NCBI RefSeq assembly: GCF_900114285.1 | Contig: NZ_FOSN01000001.1 | Coordinates: forward strand, 434,001-498,000 | Origin: Methylocapsa palsarum | GTDB lineage: Bacteria; Pseudomonadota; Alphaproteobacteria; Rhizobiales; Beijerinckiaceae | Reading direction: 5' to 3' | DNA: 64,000 bases | Part shown: positions 48,593-57,613 of the stretch, piece by piece | Layout of the letters: every line of letters begins with the position of its first letter | How positions within the stretch are numbered: position 1 is the first letter of the stretch | Made by a program: the position numbers and the translations under genes | The notes under the pieces: generated by a model | Seen by the model: only the letters and a program-made list of their open reading frames with translations | Told to the model about the DNA's origin: nothing | Database searches by the model: none

Positions 48593-49333
48593 ATGCCCAT
48601 CCGCCTGGCCTCGCTCCTGGTCCTGCTGGTCCTTTGGCAATGGGGGTCGGGGCTGCTTGGATCCCGCGCGCTTCCCCCGCCTCTCGCGGTGCTGGCCGTC
48701 GTGGGCGCGGAAGCGCGTTCGGGGGCGCTTGCCGTCAACCTCGGCGCGACGCTCGCCCGCGTGATCGCATCCTTCACGCTGGCCATGGCGCTTGGCGCGG
48801 CGCTCGGCCTCGTCATGGGCAGGAGCAAGATGGCGGATCAGCTTCTCGACCCCTGGCTGATCGTTCTGTTGAATCTGCCGGCGCTGGTCATCATTGTCCT
48901 CGCCTATATCTGGGTCGGCCTGAACGAGACCGCCGCCATCGGCGCGGTCGCCCTCAACAAGTTGCCGAATACGGCCGTGACGGTGCGCGAAGGCGCGCGC
49001 GCGCTCGATCGCGGTCTTGACGAGATGGCGAGGATTTTCGCCCTTGGCCGGGGAGCACGGCTGCGGCACGTCATCCTGCCGCAACTCGCGCCCTATCTCG
49101 CCGCGGCGACGCGATCGGGGCTTTCGCTCGTCTGGAAAATCGTGCTTGTCGTCGAATTGCTCGGGCGTCCCAATGGCGTCGGGTTCGAGATCGGCGTGGC
49201 GTTTCAGCTTTTCGACGTGACGCGGCTCCTCGCCTACGCCCTTCCCTTCGTCGGCCTCATGCTGGCGATGGAAACCTTCATCGTCCAACCGATCGAGCGT
49301 CATGTCTCCCGCTGGCGGCCGCACCCTGCTTGA
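48593..49333 (+). CDS. NitT/TauT-type ABC permease
   Basis: 246 residues with six helices and the EAA-loop segment ALDRGLDEMARIFALGRGARLRHVILPQLAPYLAAATRSG, typical of the SsuC/TauC group. It begins four bases after the binding-protein stop. Its 3' end overlaps the ATPase gene by 32 bp. Confidence 0.9.
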   Translation: MPIRLASLLVLLVLWQWGSGLLGSRALPPPLAVLAVVGAEARSGALAVNLGATLARVIASFTLAMALGAALGLVMGRSKMADQLLDPWLIVLLNLPALVIIVLAYIWVGLNETAAIGAVALNKLPNTAVTVREGARALDRGLDEMARIFALGRGARLRHVILPQLAPYLAAATRSGLSLVWKIVLVVELLGRPNGVGFEIGVAFQLFDVTRLLAYALPFVGLMLAMETFIVQPIERHVSRWRPHPA

Positions 49334-50036
49334 AGTCGCCGTCGCCCTGAAGACCCGGCGCGCCGTCTCGGGCGAGTCTCGGGTCGTGCTGCGCGATGTC
49401 GGGTTCTCTTTAGGCGAGGGCGAAGTCTGCGCCTTGCTCGGGCCGTCCGGATGCGGCAAGACGACCCTGCTGCGCCTGATCGCCGGGCTCGACAAGGAGT
49501 TCGAGGGGGCCGTCACCTTGCCGGCGCGCCGCAGGATCGGGATGGTCTTCCAGGAGCCAAGGCTTCTGCCGTGGCGCAGCGTCGCGGAGAATCTGCGGAT
49601 CGCGGGCGCGCCGCCGGGCAAAGACCTCGACGCCATCGTCGCGACGCTGGGGCTCGCCGGACATCTTGATCATTTCCCCGGCGAATTGTCGCTGGGCCTC
49701 GCCCGCCGCGTCGCCATCGCCCGCGCGTTCGCCATCGCCCCGGACCTGCTTATTCTTGACGAACCCTTCGCCTCGCTCGACGCGATTTTGGCGCGGCGGT
49801 TGCGCACGGAGCTGACGAGCCTTGTCGAGAGGCTCAGATCGACGACGCTCATCGTCACGCATGACGTCGACGAGGCGATTTCGCTCGCCGACCGGATCGT
49901 GGTCCTGTCGCCGGCGCCCGGCCGCGTGATCGCCGACCGCAGGATCGAAACGCCCCGTCTCGCGCTGACGCCCGAGGCGGCGGCGGACATCAGGGCCGAA
50001 CTCGCCGCGATGATGGCCGCGGCGCATGGCGGCTAG
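49302..50036 (+). CDS. NitT/TauT-type ABC ATPase with an altered signature motif
   Basis: 244 residues. Walker A is GPSGCGKTTLL, the Q-loop is GMVFQEPRLLPWRSV, Walker B is LLILDEPFASLDA and the H-loop is IVTHDVDEA. The signature is ELSLGLARRVAIARAF instead of LSGGMRQR, so the two glycines are reduced to one. This may be a lineage-specific variant rather than loss, because every other motif is intact. The stop TAG is formed at the border of repeat copy R9. Confidence 0.88.
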   Translation: MSPAGGRTLLEVAVALKTRRAVSGESRVVLRDVGFSLGEGEVCALLGPSGCGKTTLLRLIAGLDKEFEGAVTLPARRRIGMVFQEPRLLPWRSVAENLRIAGAPPGKDLDAIVATLGLAGHLDHFPGELSLGLARRVAIARAFAIAPDLLILDEPFASLDAILARRLRTELTSLVERLRSTTLIVTHDVDEAISLADRIVVLSPAPGRVIADRRIETPRLALTPEAAADIRAELAAMMAAAHGG

Positions 50037-50148
50037 AGCATATTCCGATCGGATGGAATCAATCCAATCGACAAGAATATGCTCAAGGTTTTGAAACTGG
50101 AGCGATTTCTGATCGATCGCATGACTTCATGCGATCGGAAAGCGCTCC
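50035..50148 (+). repeat. 114-bp two-hairpin dispersed element, copy R9
   Basis: Full copy between the ABC ATPase stop and recQ. Hairpin 1 has a 10-bp stem (GAGCATATTC/GAATATGCTC); hairpin 2 is CGATCGCATGA-CT-TCATGCGATCG. It directly follows the ATPase gene and could act as its 3' end. Confidence 0.92.
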
Positions 50149-50238
50149 GAGCAAAGATCCGCATCGGTGAATGCAGCTTCTTTCCCGGTTCTGGCGAAAT
50201 TGATGTAGAATCAGCAAAGAACGTTGGGCGGGGACATC

Positions 50239-52077
50239 GTGCATCCAGACACAATCGAGGCGAGGGCCGCGCTGGAGCGGGTGTTCGGCTTTGCGGATTT
50301 CAGGCCGGGGCAGATCGAGGTTCTCGACGCGGTCTTTTCCGGCGAGAATGTCCTCGCCGTCATGCCGACGGGGTCGGGCAAGTCGCTCTGCTACCAATTG
50401 CCCGCGATCGTGCGCAAGGGCCTCACGATCGTGGTTTCTCCCCTGATCGCGCTCATGCGTGATCAGGTGCAGCAGCTGGAGCGGCGCGGCGTCGCGGCGG
50501 CGGCGCTGCATTCGGCCAATACGGGGCCCGAGAACGCGGCGATCGAGGCGGGGCTCAGGCGAGGCCGCTATCGCCTCGTCTATGTCGCGCCGGAGCGGCT
50601 GCTGCGCCCGGATACGCCCGCGCTGCTGCGCGAGGCGGGCGCCAATGCGCTCGCCATCGACGAAGCCCATTGCGTGTCGCAATGGGGGCATGATTTCCGC
50701 CCCGAATATCATGGCCTCGCGCAAGCCGCGCAAGCGATCGGCGGCCTTCAACTGATCGCCGTGACGGCGACTGCCGACGCGCCGACCCGCGCGGAGATCG
50801 TGCGGACCTTGTTTTCCTCGCCGCCGAGAATCTTCGTTCGATCGTTCGACCGGCCCAACATTCATTTGTCCATGCGCCGCAAGACGAGCGCCGCCCGGCA
50901 GGTCGAGGACATGGTGGCGCGCCATAAAGGCCAGAGCGGAATCGTCTATTGCGCCTCACGGAAAGGCGCGGAGGATCTCAGCCGGAGACTTTCGGCCATC
51001 GGCGCGCCGGCGCTTCCGTATCACGCCGGGCTCGCCGCCGAAATCAGGTCGGCGCATCAGGACGAATTCTTGCGCTGCGACGGCGTGGTGATTGTCGCGA
51101 CGGTCGCGTTCGGGATGGGAATCGACAAGCCCGACGTGCGCTTCGTCTGCCACGCCGATCTGCCTCAGAGCGTCGAGGCCTATTACCAGGAAATCGGCCG
51201 CGCCGGGCGCGACGGCCTGCCCGCCAAGACGCTGACCTTGTTCAGCGACGGCGACATCCGCCTTCGCGAGCGCCAGATCGCCGAGGGCGACGCGTCGGCG
51301 GAACGAAAGCGCGCGGAGCAGCGGAAATTGCAGGCCCTGATCGCCTTGTGCGAATCCCCGCGCTGCCGGCGACAGACCTTGCTCGCCGCCTTTGGCGAGG
51401 CGTCGGATCCCTGCGGCAATTGCGACATCTGCGAGGGCCATTGGCCGGTTTTCAATGGCGTCGTCGCCGCCCAGAAAATCATGTCGGCGATCCACCGCAC
51501 CTCCGGGCGCTTTTTTTCGGGCCATCTCGCCAATCTCCTCGTCGGCAAGGCGACCGACGCGATCAAGCGCCATGGCCACGATCTTCTGCCGACATTCGGT
51601 GTCGGCAAGGAATTCGCCGTCAGCGAGTGGCGAAGCATGTTTCATCAGCTGCACGCGTCCGAGTTGATCGCCCAGGACCCCGAGGATCGGGACCGCTGGG
51701 TTTTCACCGACGCCGGTCGCGACGTGATCTTGGGCCAGACGCCCCTTACCCTGCGCGGTGAAATCGCGCCGGCGGACGCTCGCGCCGCGACCGGCCCGGG
51801 GAGTTCGGCCGCGAGGACTGACGCGTCGCCTGCGCCGCTGACGGCGAGGCAGCACAAGCTGCTGGCGGCGCTGAAGGCCAAACGGCTGGAAATCGCCAGA
51901 GCGCAAAAAACGCCTGCGTTCGTCATTCTCCACGACAGCGCGCTGATCGAAATCGCGATCGCGCGGCCGCGGACCCCGGAGGATCTCCAGCGCATTCACG
52001 GCGTCGGGCCGGCCAAGGCGAGCCGCTACGGGGCGATGTTCCTCGCGATTGTCCAGGCTCACAGCGAGGCCTCATGA
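50239..52077 (+). CDS. recQ: ATP-dependent DNA helicase RecQ
   Basis: 612 residues from the GTG at 50239 (GGGGAC upstream). The superfamily 2 helicase core has VMPTGSGKSLCYQLPA (Walker A, about 42-57), AIDEAHCVSQWGHDFRPEY and GRAGRDGLPA. A zinc-binding RecQ-C-terminal domain has CGNCDICEG, and an HRDC domain at the C-terminus contains TPAFVILHDSALIEIA and RIHGVGPAKASRYG. It works in recombination repair. Coupled to ggt by a four-base overlap. Confidence 0.96.
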   Translation: MHPDTIEARAALERVFGFADFRPGQIEVLDAVFSGENVLAVMPTGSGKSLCYQLPAIVRKGLTIVVSPLIALMRDQVQQLERRGVAAAALHSANTGPENAAIEAGLRRGRYRLVYVAPERLLRPDTPALLREAGANALAIDEAHCVSQWGHDFRPEYHGLAQAAQAIGGLQLIAVTATADAPTRAEIVRTLFSSPPRIFVRSFDRPNIHLSMRRKTSAARQVEDMVARHKGQSGIVYCASRKGAEDLSRRLSAIGAPALPYHAGLAAEIRSAHQDEFLRCDGVVIVATVAFGMGIDKPDVRFVCHADLPQSVEAYYQEIGRAGRDGLPAKTLTLFSDGDIRLRERQIAEGDASAERKRAEQRKLQALIALCESPRCRRQTLLAAFGEASDPCGNCDICEGHWPVFNGVVAAQKIMSAIHRTSGRFFSGHLANLLVGKATDAIKRHGHDLLPTFGVGKEFAVSEWRSMFHQLHASELIAQDPEDRDRWVFTDAGRDVILGQTPLTLRGEIAPADARAATGPGSSAARTDASPAPLTARQHKLLAALKAKRLEIARAQKTPAFVILHDSALIEIAIARPRTPEDLQRIHGVGPAKASRYGAMFLAIVQAHSEAS

Positions 52078-53831
52078 GGCCAGCGCGAGACGTCGCCCGC
52101 TCTTTCCTTCGCCAGGGTCTGATCGCGATCGCTCTGGCGGCTTTCTGCTTGAGCCCCGCCGCGGCGGAGTCGCAGCCGCCCATCATTTCCCAGGGCGCGC
52201 GTTTTCTTCCCGTCGTCGCCGGCCATGGAATGGCTTCGGCTCAGGAAGGCGCCGCGGCCGAAATCGGGGTCGACGTCCTGCGGCGGGGCGGCAATGCGGT
52301 CGATTCGGCGGTCGCCGTCGCCCTCGCTCTCGCGGTCACCTTTCCGCGGGCGGGCAACCTTGGCGGCGGCGGCTTCATGCTGATCTATCTGGCTCATGAA
52401 AACAAAACATTGGTCATCGACTATCGCGAGATGGCCCCGGCCGACACGCCGTCGAATGTTTTCCTGAACGAGGCCGGCGAGGCTGATCCGGCCAAATCGC
52501 GCGACACGGGCCTCGCCGTCGGGGTGCCGGGGACCGTCGCCGGACTTTGTTTGGCGTTGCGCAAATATGGATCAGGCAAGTTTTCTCTCGCCGAACTGGC
52601 GGCCCCCGCGATCGCTCTCGCGCGCGGCGGCGTTCTGGTCGAGGAGGATCTCGCCGACTCGCTTCCTCTTGCGCAACAGCGTCTGCGGCGCTGGCCTTCC
52701 TCGGCGCGAATTTTTCTGCGTTCCGACGGTTCGCCGCTCGCGCGCGGCGACAGGCTCGTCCAGCGCGATCTCGCCTCTGTGATCGAGGCCATCGGCGCGC
52801 GCGGGGAAAGCGCGTTCTACGAGGGGCCGGTCGCCGAAAAAATCGTCGCGAGCGTGCGGGCGGCCGGCGGCCGAATGACATTGGAGGACCTGAAATCCTA
52901 TCGCGCGATCGAACGCGAGCCGTTGCGCGGCTCCTACAGAGGCCATGAGATCGTCTCGGTTCCGCCGCCGTCGTCCGGGGGCGTCCACGTGATCGAACTC
53001 CTCAATATCCTTGAAGGGTTTCCGCTGGCGGAGCAGGGCGCCAATTCCGCCGCGAGCATTCATCTCGAAGCCGAGGCGATGAAATCCGTCTACGCCGATC
53101 GGGCGGCGTATCTCGGCGATCCCGATCAGGTGGAGGTCCCGCTGAAAGGCCTTCTCTCGAAGGCCCATGCCGCGCGATTGCGGCAGGAGATTCCGTTAAG
53201 CCGCGCGCGCCGGCCGGATGAAGTCAAGCCGCTTGATCCTGCGCCCTACGAGAGCGATCAGACAACGCATTTCTCCATCGTTGACGCGGCGGGCGACGCG
53301 GTGGCGAACACCACCACCTTGAATTTTTCCTATGGTCTCGGGCTCGTCGCCGACGGCGCAGGATTTTTGCTCAACAACGAGTTGGATGATTTCGCCGCCA
53401 AGCCCGGCGCGCCGAACGCGTTCGGCCTCGTCGGCGGCGCGGCCAATGCGCCCGCGCCGCGCAAGCGGCCGCTGTCCTCCATGGCGCCGACGATGTTGTT
53501 CCACGGCGGCGAACTCGAACTCGTCACCGGATCGCCGGGCGGCTCGCGCATCATCACGATCGTCGCCGGGCTCATTCTCGACCTTGTCGATTTCGGCATG
53601 AACCTCGCCGAGGCGACAGCGGCGCCCCGGGTCCATCATCAATGGCTGCCGGCCCAGCTGGAGGTCGAACGCGGCGTCTCCCCGGACACGATCAGGCTGC
53701 TGGAGGCGCTCGGTCATAACGTCGCCGTCCGCGGCGCCTGGGGTTCGGCGCAAAGCGTCGCGCGCGCGAACGGAATGCTCCTTGGCGCGGCGGACGCCCG
53801 CTCGCGTGGAGCCCGCGCGGCCGGATATTGA
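52074..53831 (+). CDS. ggt: Gamma-glutamyltransferase (glutathione hydrolase)
   Basis: 585 residues with a signal peptide (FLRQGLIAIALAAFCLSPAAAES). A periplasmic Ntn-hydrolase that self-cleaves before Thr397 in ESDQTTHFSIVDAAG and removes the glutamyl group of glutathione. Other conserved parts are GGNAVDSAVAVALAL, GLAVGVPGTVAGLCLA, PPPSSGGVHVIELLNILEG and RPLSSMAPTMLFHGGELELVTGSPGGSRI. Complete. Confidence 0.95.
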   Translation: MRPARDVARSFLRQGLIAIALAAFCLSPAAAESQPPIISQGARFLPVVAGHGMASAQEGAAAEIGVDVLRRGGNAVDSAVAVALALAVTFPRAGNLGGGGFMLIYLAHENKTLVIDYREMAPADTPSNVFLNEAGEADPAKSRDTGLAVGVPGTVAGLCLALRKYGSGKFSLAELAAPAIALARGGVLVEEDLADSLPLAQQRLRRWPSSARIFLRSDGSPLARGDRLVQRDLASVIEAIGARGESAFYEGPVAEKIVASVRAAGGRMTLEDLKSYRAIEREPLRGSYRGHEIVSVPPPSSGGVHVIELLNILEGFPLAEQGANSAASIHLEAEAMKSVYADRAAYLGDPDQVEVPLKGLLSKAHAARLRQEIPLSRARRPDEVKPLDPAPYESDQTTHFSIVDAAGDAVANTTTLNFSYGLGLVADGAGFLLNNELDDFAAKPGAPNAFGLVGGAANAPAPRKRPLSSMAPTMLFHGGELELVTGSPGGSRIITIVAGLILDLVDFGMNLAEATAAPRVHHQWLPAQLEVERGVSPDTIRLLEALGHNVAVRGAWGSAQSVARANGMLLGAADARSRGARAAGY

Positions 53832-53960
53832 TCCGCGCCGAACAGCCGCGCGCCAACATTGTCAGTCGCTGGTGGCACCTCGGCGTCCGGCGGGGTGCGT
53901 CTTCGCGGATCGCGATCAATTCGATCCTCGAGATTCAGCTTGGCGCAAGTCCTTCCCTTT

Positions 53961-53980
53961 AACGATTTGTACAGATCGTT
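53961..53980. promoter_or_regulatory. 20-bp near-perfect palindrome before motA
   Basis: Arms AACGAT/ATCGTT around TGTACA, with one mismatched pair, 16 bp upstream of the motA start codon. It could be the operator for a motility regulator or an RNA hairpin near the ribosome binding site. Confidence 0.4.
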
Positions 53981-53996
53981 CGACGGAGGCGCTCCC

Positions 53997-54875
53997 TTGG
54001 CTTTTGCAATCGGCATGATTGTCGCAATTGGTTGTATGCTTGGCGGCTTCGCCGCCATGGGCGGACATATCTCCGTGATCTGGCAGCCCTGGGAATTCGT
54101 CATCATCGGCGGCGTGTCGCTTGGAACCTTCATCGTCGCCAACTCGCTCTCGACGATCAAGGACACCGGCGCAGCGATCAGGGACGCCGTCCTCGATCGT
54201 TCCGTCGCCCAGCGCGATTATCTCGACGCCCTCGGGGTCCTTTACACGCTGATGCGGGAATTGCGCGGCAAGGCGCGCAGCGAAGTCGAGCAGCATGTCG
54301 ACAATCCCACAGAATCGGCGATCTTCAGGAATTTCCCCAAAGTTCTCGCCGACATCGACCTCACGCAATTCATTTGCGACTATTGCCGGTTGATCATCAT
54401 CGGCAATGCGAAATCCCATGAGATCGAGGCTTTGATGGATGAGGAAATCCAGACCGTCATCCATGACAAGCTCAAGCCGTATCATGCGCTGAGCGCCGTC
54501 GCCGACGGACTTCCCGCGATCGGAATCATCGCCGCCGTGCTGGGGGTCGTCAAGGCGATGGGCGCGCTCGACCAATCGCCGGAACTGCTTGGCGGGTTGA
54601 TCGGCGCGGCGCTCGTTGGCACCTTCGCCGGCATCTTCATGTCCTATGCGCTGGTGGCGCCGCTCGCGCACAAGATCAAGGTCTCGCGGATGCAGCGTTG
54701 CAGACTCTACATCATCGTCAAGCAAACGTTGCTCGCGTTCATGAATGGCGCCATGCCGCAGATCGCGCTGGAACACGGGCGCAAGACGATCTCGGCGCAT
54801 AGCCGCCCTTCGATCGACATGGTGGAGAACGAGACCGTGTCAGGCGGCGGCAAAGCCGCCCAGCAAGCGGCTTGA
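53997..54875 (+). CDS. motA: Flagellar motor stator protein MotA
   Basis: 292 residues from the TTG at 53997, seven bases after GGAGG. Helices are at [57 protein letters not shown] and [27 protein letters not shown]. The cytoplasmic loop keeps charged residues ([11 protein letters not shown]) for rotor contact. It forms the proton channel with MotB, which is not in this window. First gene of the flagellar cluster. Confidence 0.93.
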   Translation: MAFAIGMIVAIGCMLGGFAAMGGHISVIWQPWEFVIIGGVSLGTFIVANSLSTIKDTGAAIRDAVLDRSVAQRDYLDALGVLYTLMRELRGKARSEVEQHVDNPTESAIFRNFPKVLADIDLTQFICDYCRLIIIGNAKSHEIEALMDEEIQTVIHDKLKPYHALSAVADGLPAIGIIAAVLGVVKAMGALDQSPELLGGLIGAALVGTFAGIFMSYALVAPLAHKIKVSRMQRCRLYIIVKQTLLAFMNGAMPQIALEHGRKTISAHSRPSIDMVENETVSGGGKAAQQAA

Positions 54876-54881
54876 GCGGCC

Positions 54882-55822
54882 ATGCTGGACAGACCCGTAA
54901 ACGGCGCAAATCTTAAGGAAGGTCCGGAGCGGCTGCTCGACGCTGTTGGAGTCTCCGTCGACCGGATGCCGATGCTGCATGTCATCTTCGACAAAATGTC
55001 GGCGCTATGTTCCGAGAACCTGAGGCGCCTGTCGGCGTCCCCTGCGTTCTTTTCGGTCGATGCGATCGGCACAAGGCGGATCGGGGATTTTCTGGACGCC
55101 TACGAAAGCAATGTCGTCATCGGCGTCTTCAATGTCGCGGCGTGGGACTCTCGGATCCTGATCGGGCTTGATTGCAATTTCGTCTTTGCTCTGGCGGAGG
55201 CGCTGTTTGGGGGCGATGGCGGAGAATCCGAGCGCCTCGACAAACGTCCGTTTTCCGCTCTCGAGCTGCGGCTGGCGCAAAAGGCGTTTGAACTTCTCGG
55301 CAAGGCCATGGAGGCTTCGTTCGCATCCGTCTGCGAGGCGGCCCTCTCTCTGGAGAGGGTTGAGACCCGTCTCGATTTCGCCGTTGTCGCCCCCCGCAAC
55401 ACGTTCGGCGTCGTCACAAGAATGAGGCTTCGGATTCTTGGGCGAAGCGGCGAAATGTTTGTCCTGATCCCGCAGGGAGCGCTGAATTCCATTCGGCCTC
55501 ATCTTGGGCGTAATCCGTCAGCCGACATGGCCGTCCGCGACCCCGGCTGGACGAAGCAGATCGAAACGGAAATCGGACGACCGAAGTCGCCATCCGGGGC
55601 CTGATCGAAGAGCGGCATTTTGTCCTCGGCGACATCGCCGACCTGCGCGTCGGGCAGATCTTCGCCCTGCAGGCGACGATCAAGACGCGCGTGAAGCTCA
55701 AGTGCAACGCCGAGCCTTTGTTCTGGTGCAGCCTTGGCCAGGACGCCGGATGCTACACCATGCGCGTCGAGGATTTCATCAACAAGGAACAGGAATTCAT
55801 CGATGATGTCGCCTCGACCTGA
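54882..55822 (+). pseudogene. fliM: FliM flagellar switch protein, split by a one-base frameshift
   Basis: The first frame (54882-55604) encodes the N-terminal and middle domains (SALCSENLRRLSASPAFFSVDAI, ALAEALFGGDGG) and then runs into an out-of-place tail (RPKSPSGA). From about 55580, the frame shifted by one base encodes TEVAIRGLIEERHFVLGDIADLRVGQIF to EFIDDVAST, the missing SpoA/FliN-like domain, ending at 55822. One base lost at about 55577-55580 explains both parts; a repaired protein would have about 313 residues. FliM receives CheY-P at the C-ring, so the broken form could not switch or assemble normally. Sequencing error is the alternative. Confidence 0.85.
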
Positions 55823-55963
55823 CGACGTCGGCGCAAAGCCAAGACCGCGTCCACTCCGCACAAGACAGGGAGCTGACGCGCGGGCCGCAGATATAAAGGC
55901 TTCTCATCGAAAGTTCCGTCAACGTTGTAGGCGCCGCAGCGCCGCAGTGACAAGGGGGTCGTC

Positions 55964-56308
55964 ATGTCCGAAGTTGAAAGCGAACCGCAGCGAGAGGATG
56001 AGCGCGACATCGCGGCAAAATCTCAAGGGAGCCGCAATCTCGAAACGATATTGCGCCAGAAAGCCGAGACCGCTGGCGCGGAGTCGGCAATCGCCTCCGA
56101 GGCGCTTAACTTTTTGTGCCGATTGTGGCGAATGCTGATCGAGGATCTCACTGCCGCGGACAATGATCTGCCCGAAGCGCTGCGGGCGAATCTGGTTTCC
56201 ATTGGCCTTTGGATCATTAAGGAAACCGACTTGATCCGCTGCGGGAGTTCCGAGAACTTTTGCGGCCTGATTGAGATCTGCGCGACGATCCGGGATGGCT
56301 TGAAGTGA
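55964..56308 (+). CDS. flaF: Flagellin biosynthesis regulator FlaF
   Basis: 114 residues with LETILRQKAETAGAESAIASEALNFLCRLWRMLIEDL and LVSIGLWIIKETDLIRCG, the FlaF pattern. In alphaproteobacteria FlaF promotes flagellin production and opposes FlbT. It sits 10 bp before flbT. Its usual upstream neighbours (flgE, flgK, flgL or flagellin) are absent; fliM precedes it. Confidence 0.9.
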   Translation: MSEVESEPQREDERDIAAKSQGSRNLETILRQKAETAGAESAIASEALNFLCRLWRMLIEDLTAADNDLPEALRANLVSIGLWIIKETDLIRCGSSENFCGLIEICATIRDGLK

Positions 56309-56317
56309 GGTGAGCCA

Positions 56318-56728
56318 ATGCATATTTTGCTGCGGGCCGGCGAGAGAATCTACATCAACGGAGCCGTGCTTCGCGCGGATCGGAAAGTCACGCTGGAACT
56401 TTTGAACGATGCGGCGTTTCTCCTTCAGGCGCATGTCATGAAGGTTGAGGATGCGACGACGCCGCTCCGCCAACTCTATTTCATCGTGCAGATCATCTTG
56501 ATGAATCCAACTGATACAGAAGCTGCGCAACAGATGTTCCGGATGTCTGTTCGGATGCTCCTTGAGATCTCGGAACATGGCGCATTATTAGTAGGGCTTC
56601 GCGGCGTTAAGGCTCTGGTTGAATCTAACCGAGTGTTCGAAGCGTTAAGGGCGATCCGCACCCTTTTTCCGATCGAAGCCGAAATACTCGCGGCAGGCGC
56701 AAAATTATCTCCTACTCAAGCTGCTTAA
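56318..56728 (+). CDS. flbT: Flagellin mRNA repressor FlbT
   Basis: 136 residues beginning MHILLRAGERIYINGAVLRADRKVTLELLNDAAFLLQ, the FlbT signature. It binds flagellin mRNA and lowers its translation until hooks are complete. Intact, between flaF and flgD. Confidence 0.93.
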   Translation: MHILLRAGERIYINGAVLRADRKVTLELLNDAAFLLQAHVMKVEDATTPLRQLYFIVQIILMNPTDTEAAQQMFRMSVRMLLEISEHGALLVGLRGVKALVESNRVFEALRAIRTLFPIEAEILAAGAKLSPTQAA

Positions 56729-56750
56729 AAAGCATTCGAGGAAAAGCATC

Positions 56751-57161
56751 ATGTCCGTTAGCAACGTTTCCACTGTGGCGAGCGCCGCTTCCGCCGCTTC
56801 ATCAAAGACGTCGGCGGCGACCTCGGCCTCATCCACGGTTGATTACAACCAATTTCTGCAGCTTCTGGTCGCAGAGCTTAAAAATCAGGATCCGACAAGT
56901 CCGACGGATCCGACGCAATTCATGAGTCAGCTGGCATCTTTCTCATCAGTTGAGCAGCAGGTTCAAACGAACTCCACTCTTAATGCTCTATTGTCCTCAC
57001 AGGCGACAAATTTGTTAGGCGAGAAGGTGACTTCTTCCGACGGATCAGTCAGTGGAACGGTGGCGTCGCTTCAAACCAACACTGGTGGAAGCGTCACGGC
57101 CACACTGACCAATGGCGGCGCAATTGTCATAGGCCCCGGCATTTCGGTGAGTTCTCAATGA
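56751..57161 (+). CDS. flgD: Flagellar hook cap protein FlgD (short form)
   Basis: 136 residues. A Ser/Ala/Thr-rich start is followed by VDYNQFLQLLVAELKNQDPTSPTDPTQFMSQLASFSSVEQQVQTN, the FlgD hallmark. The C-terminal tudor/Fn3 part found in enterobacteria is reduced, as in other Hyphomicrobiales. It caps the growing hook. It overlaps fliQ by four bases. Confidence 0.93.
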   Translation: MSVSNVSTVASAASAASSKTSAATSASSTVDYNQFLQLLVAELKNQDPTSPTDPTQFMSQLASFSSVEQQVQTNSTLNALLSSQATNLLGEKVTSSDGSVSGTVASLQTNTGGSVTATLTNGGAIVIGPGISVSSQ

Positions 57162-57424
57162 ATGAAGCCGACGCGCTTGAACTGATCAGGGCGGCCCTTT
57201 GGACGATCATTCTGGGCGCAGGTCCTGCTGTCGGCGCCGCAATGGTCGCAGGACTCGTCGTTGCGTTGCTTCAGGCGCTGACTCAGGTACAGGAAATGAC
57301 TCTGACGTTCGTGCCGAAAATAATCGTGATCTTCATTGTGCTGGCGATTGGGGCTCCCTTTATCGACGGTCAAATCTATTCATTCACAGAGCGCGTCTAC
57401 TCGCGAATCGAAAAAGGCTTTTAG
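57158..57424 (+). CDS. fliQ: Flagellar export apparatus protein FliQ
   Basis: 88 residues with two helices (LWTIILGAGPAVGAAMVAGLVVALLQAL and KIIVIFIVLAIGAPFI) and the TQVQEMTLTFVPKI segment. It is part of the FliPQR export gate. Followed by a 189-bp gap with a small CCACTG/CAGTGG stem before flhA. Confidence 0.95.
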   Translation: MNEADALELIRAALWTIILGAGPAVGAAMVAGLVVALLQALTQVQEMTLTFVPKIIVIFIVLAIGAPFIDGQIYSFTERVYSRIEKGF

Positions 57425-57613
57425 CCACTGTATTAGAAAATATCAGTGGGAGGGGTTTTCTCCGCCCTCGCCTTTGAACCTCGCATTTTCAAGTTGATCA
57501 GGTTCGCCTACGACCTCGGTCATCTTGGGGCAAGCTGAGACTATCAGGCTTTTCACATCCGTTGTTATTTGCGCAACAGTCGATTTCCTCGACTGATGCA
57601 TCGAGGAGCGCGT

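Noticed and set aside
56751-57161. FlgD as a truncated pseudogene
   Set aside because: 136 residues is short against enterobacterial FlgD, but short forms are normal in Hyphomicrobiales and the frame is intact.
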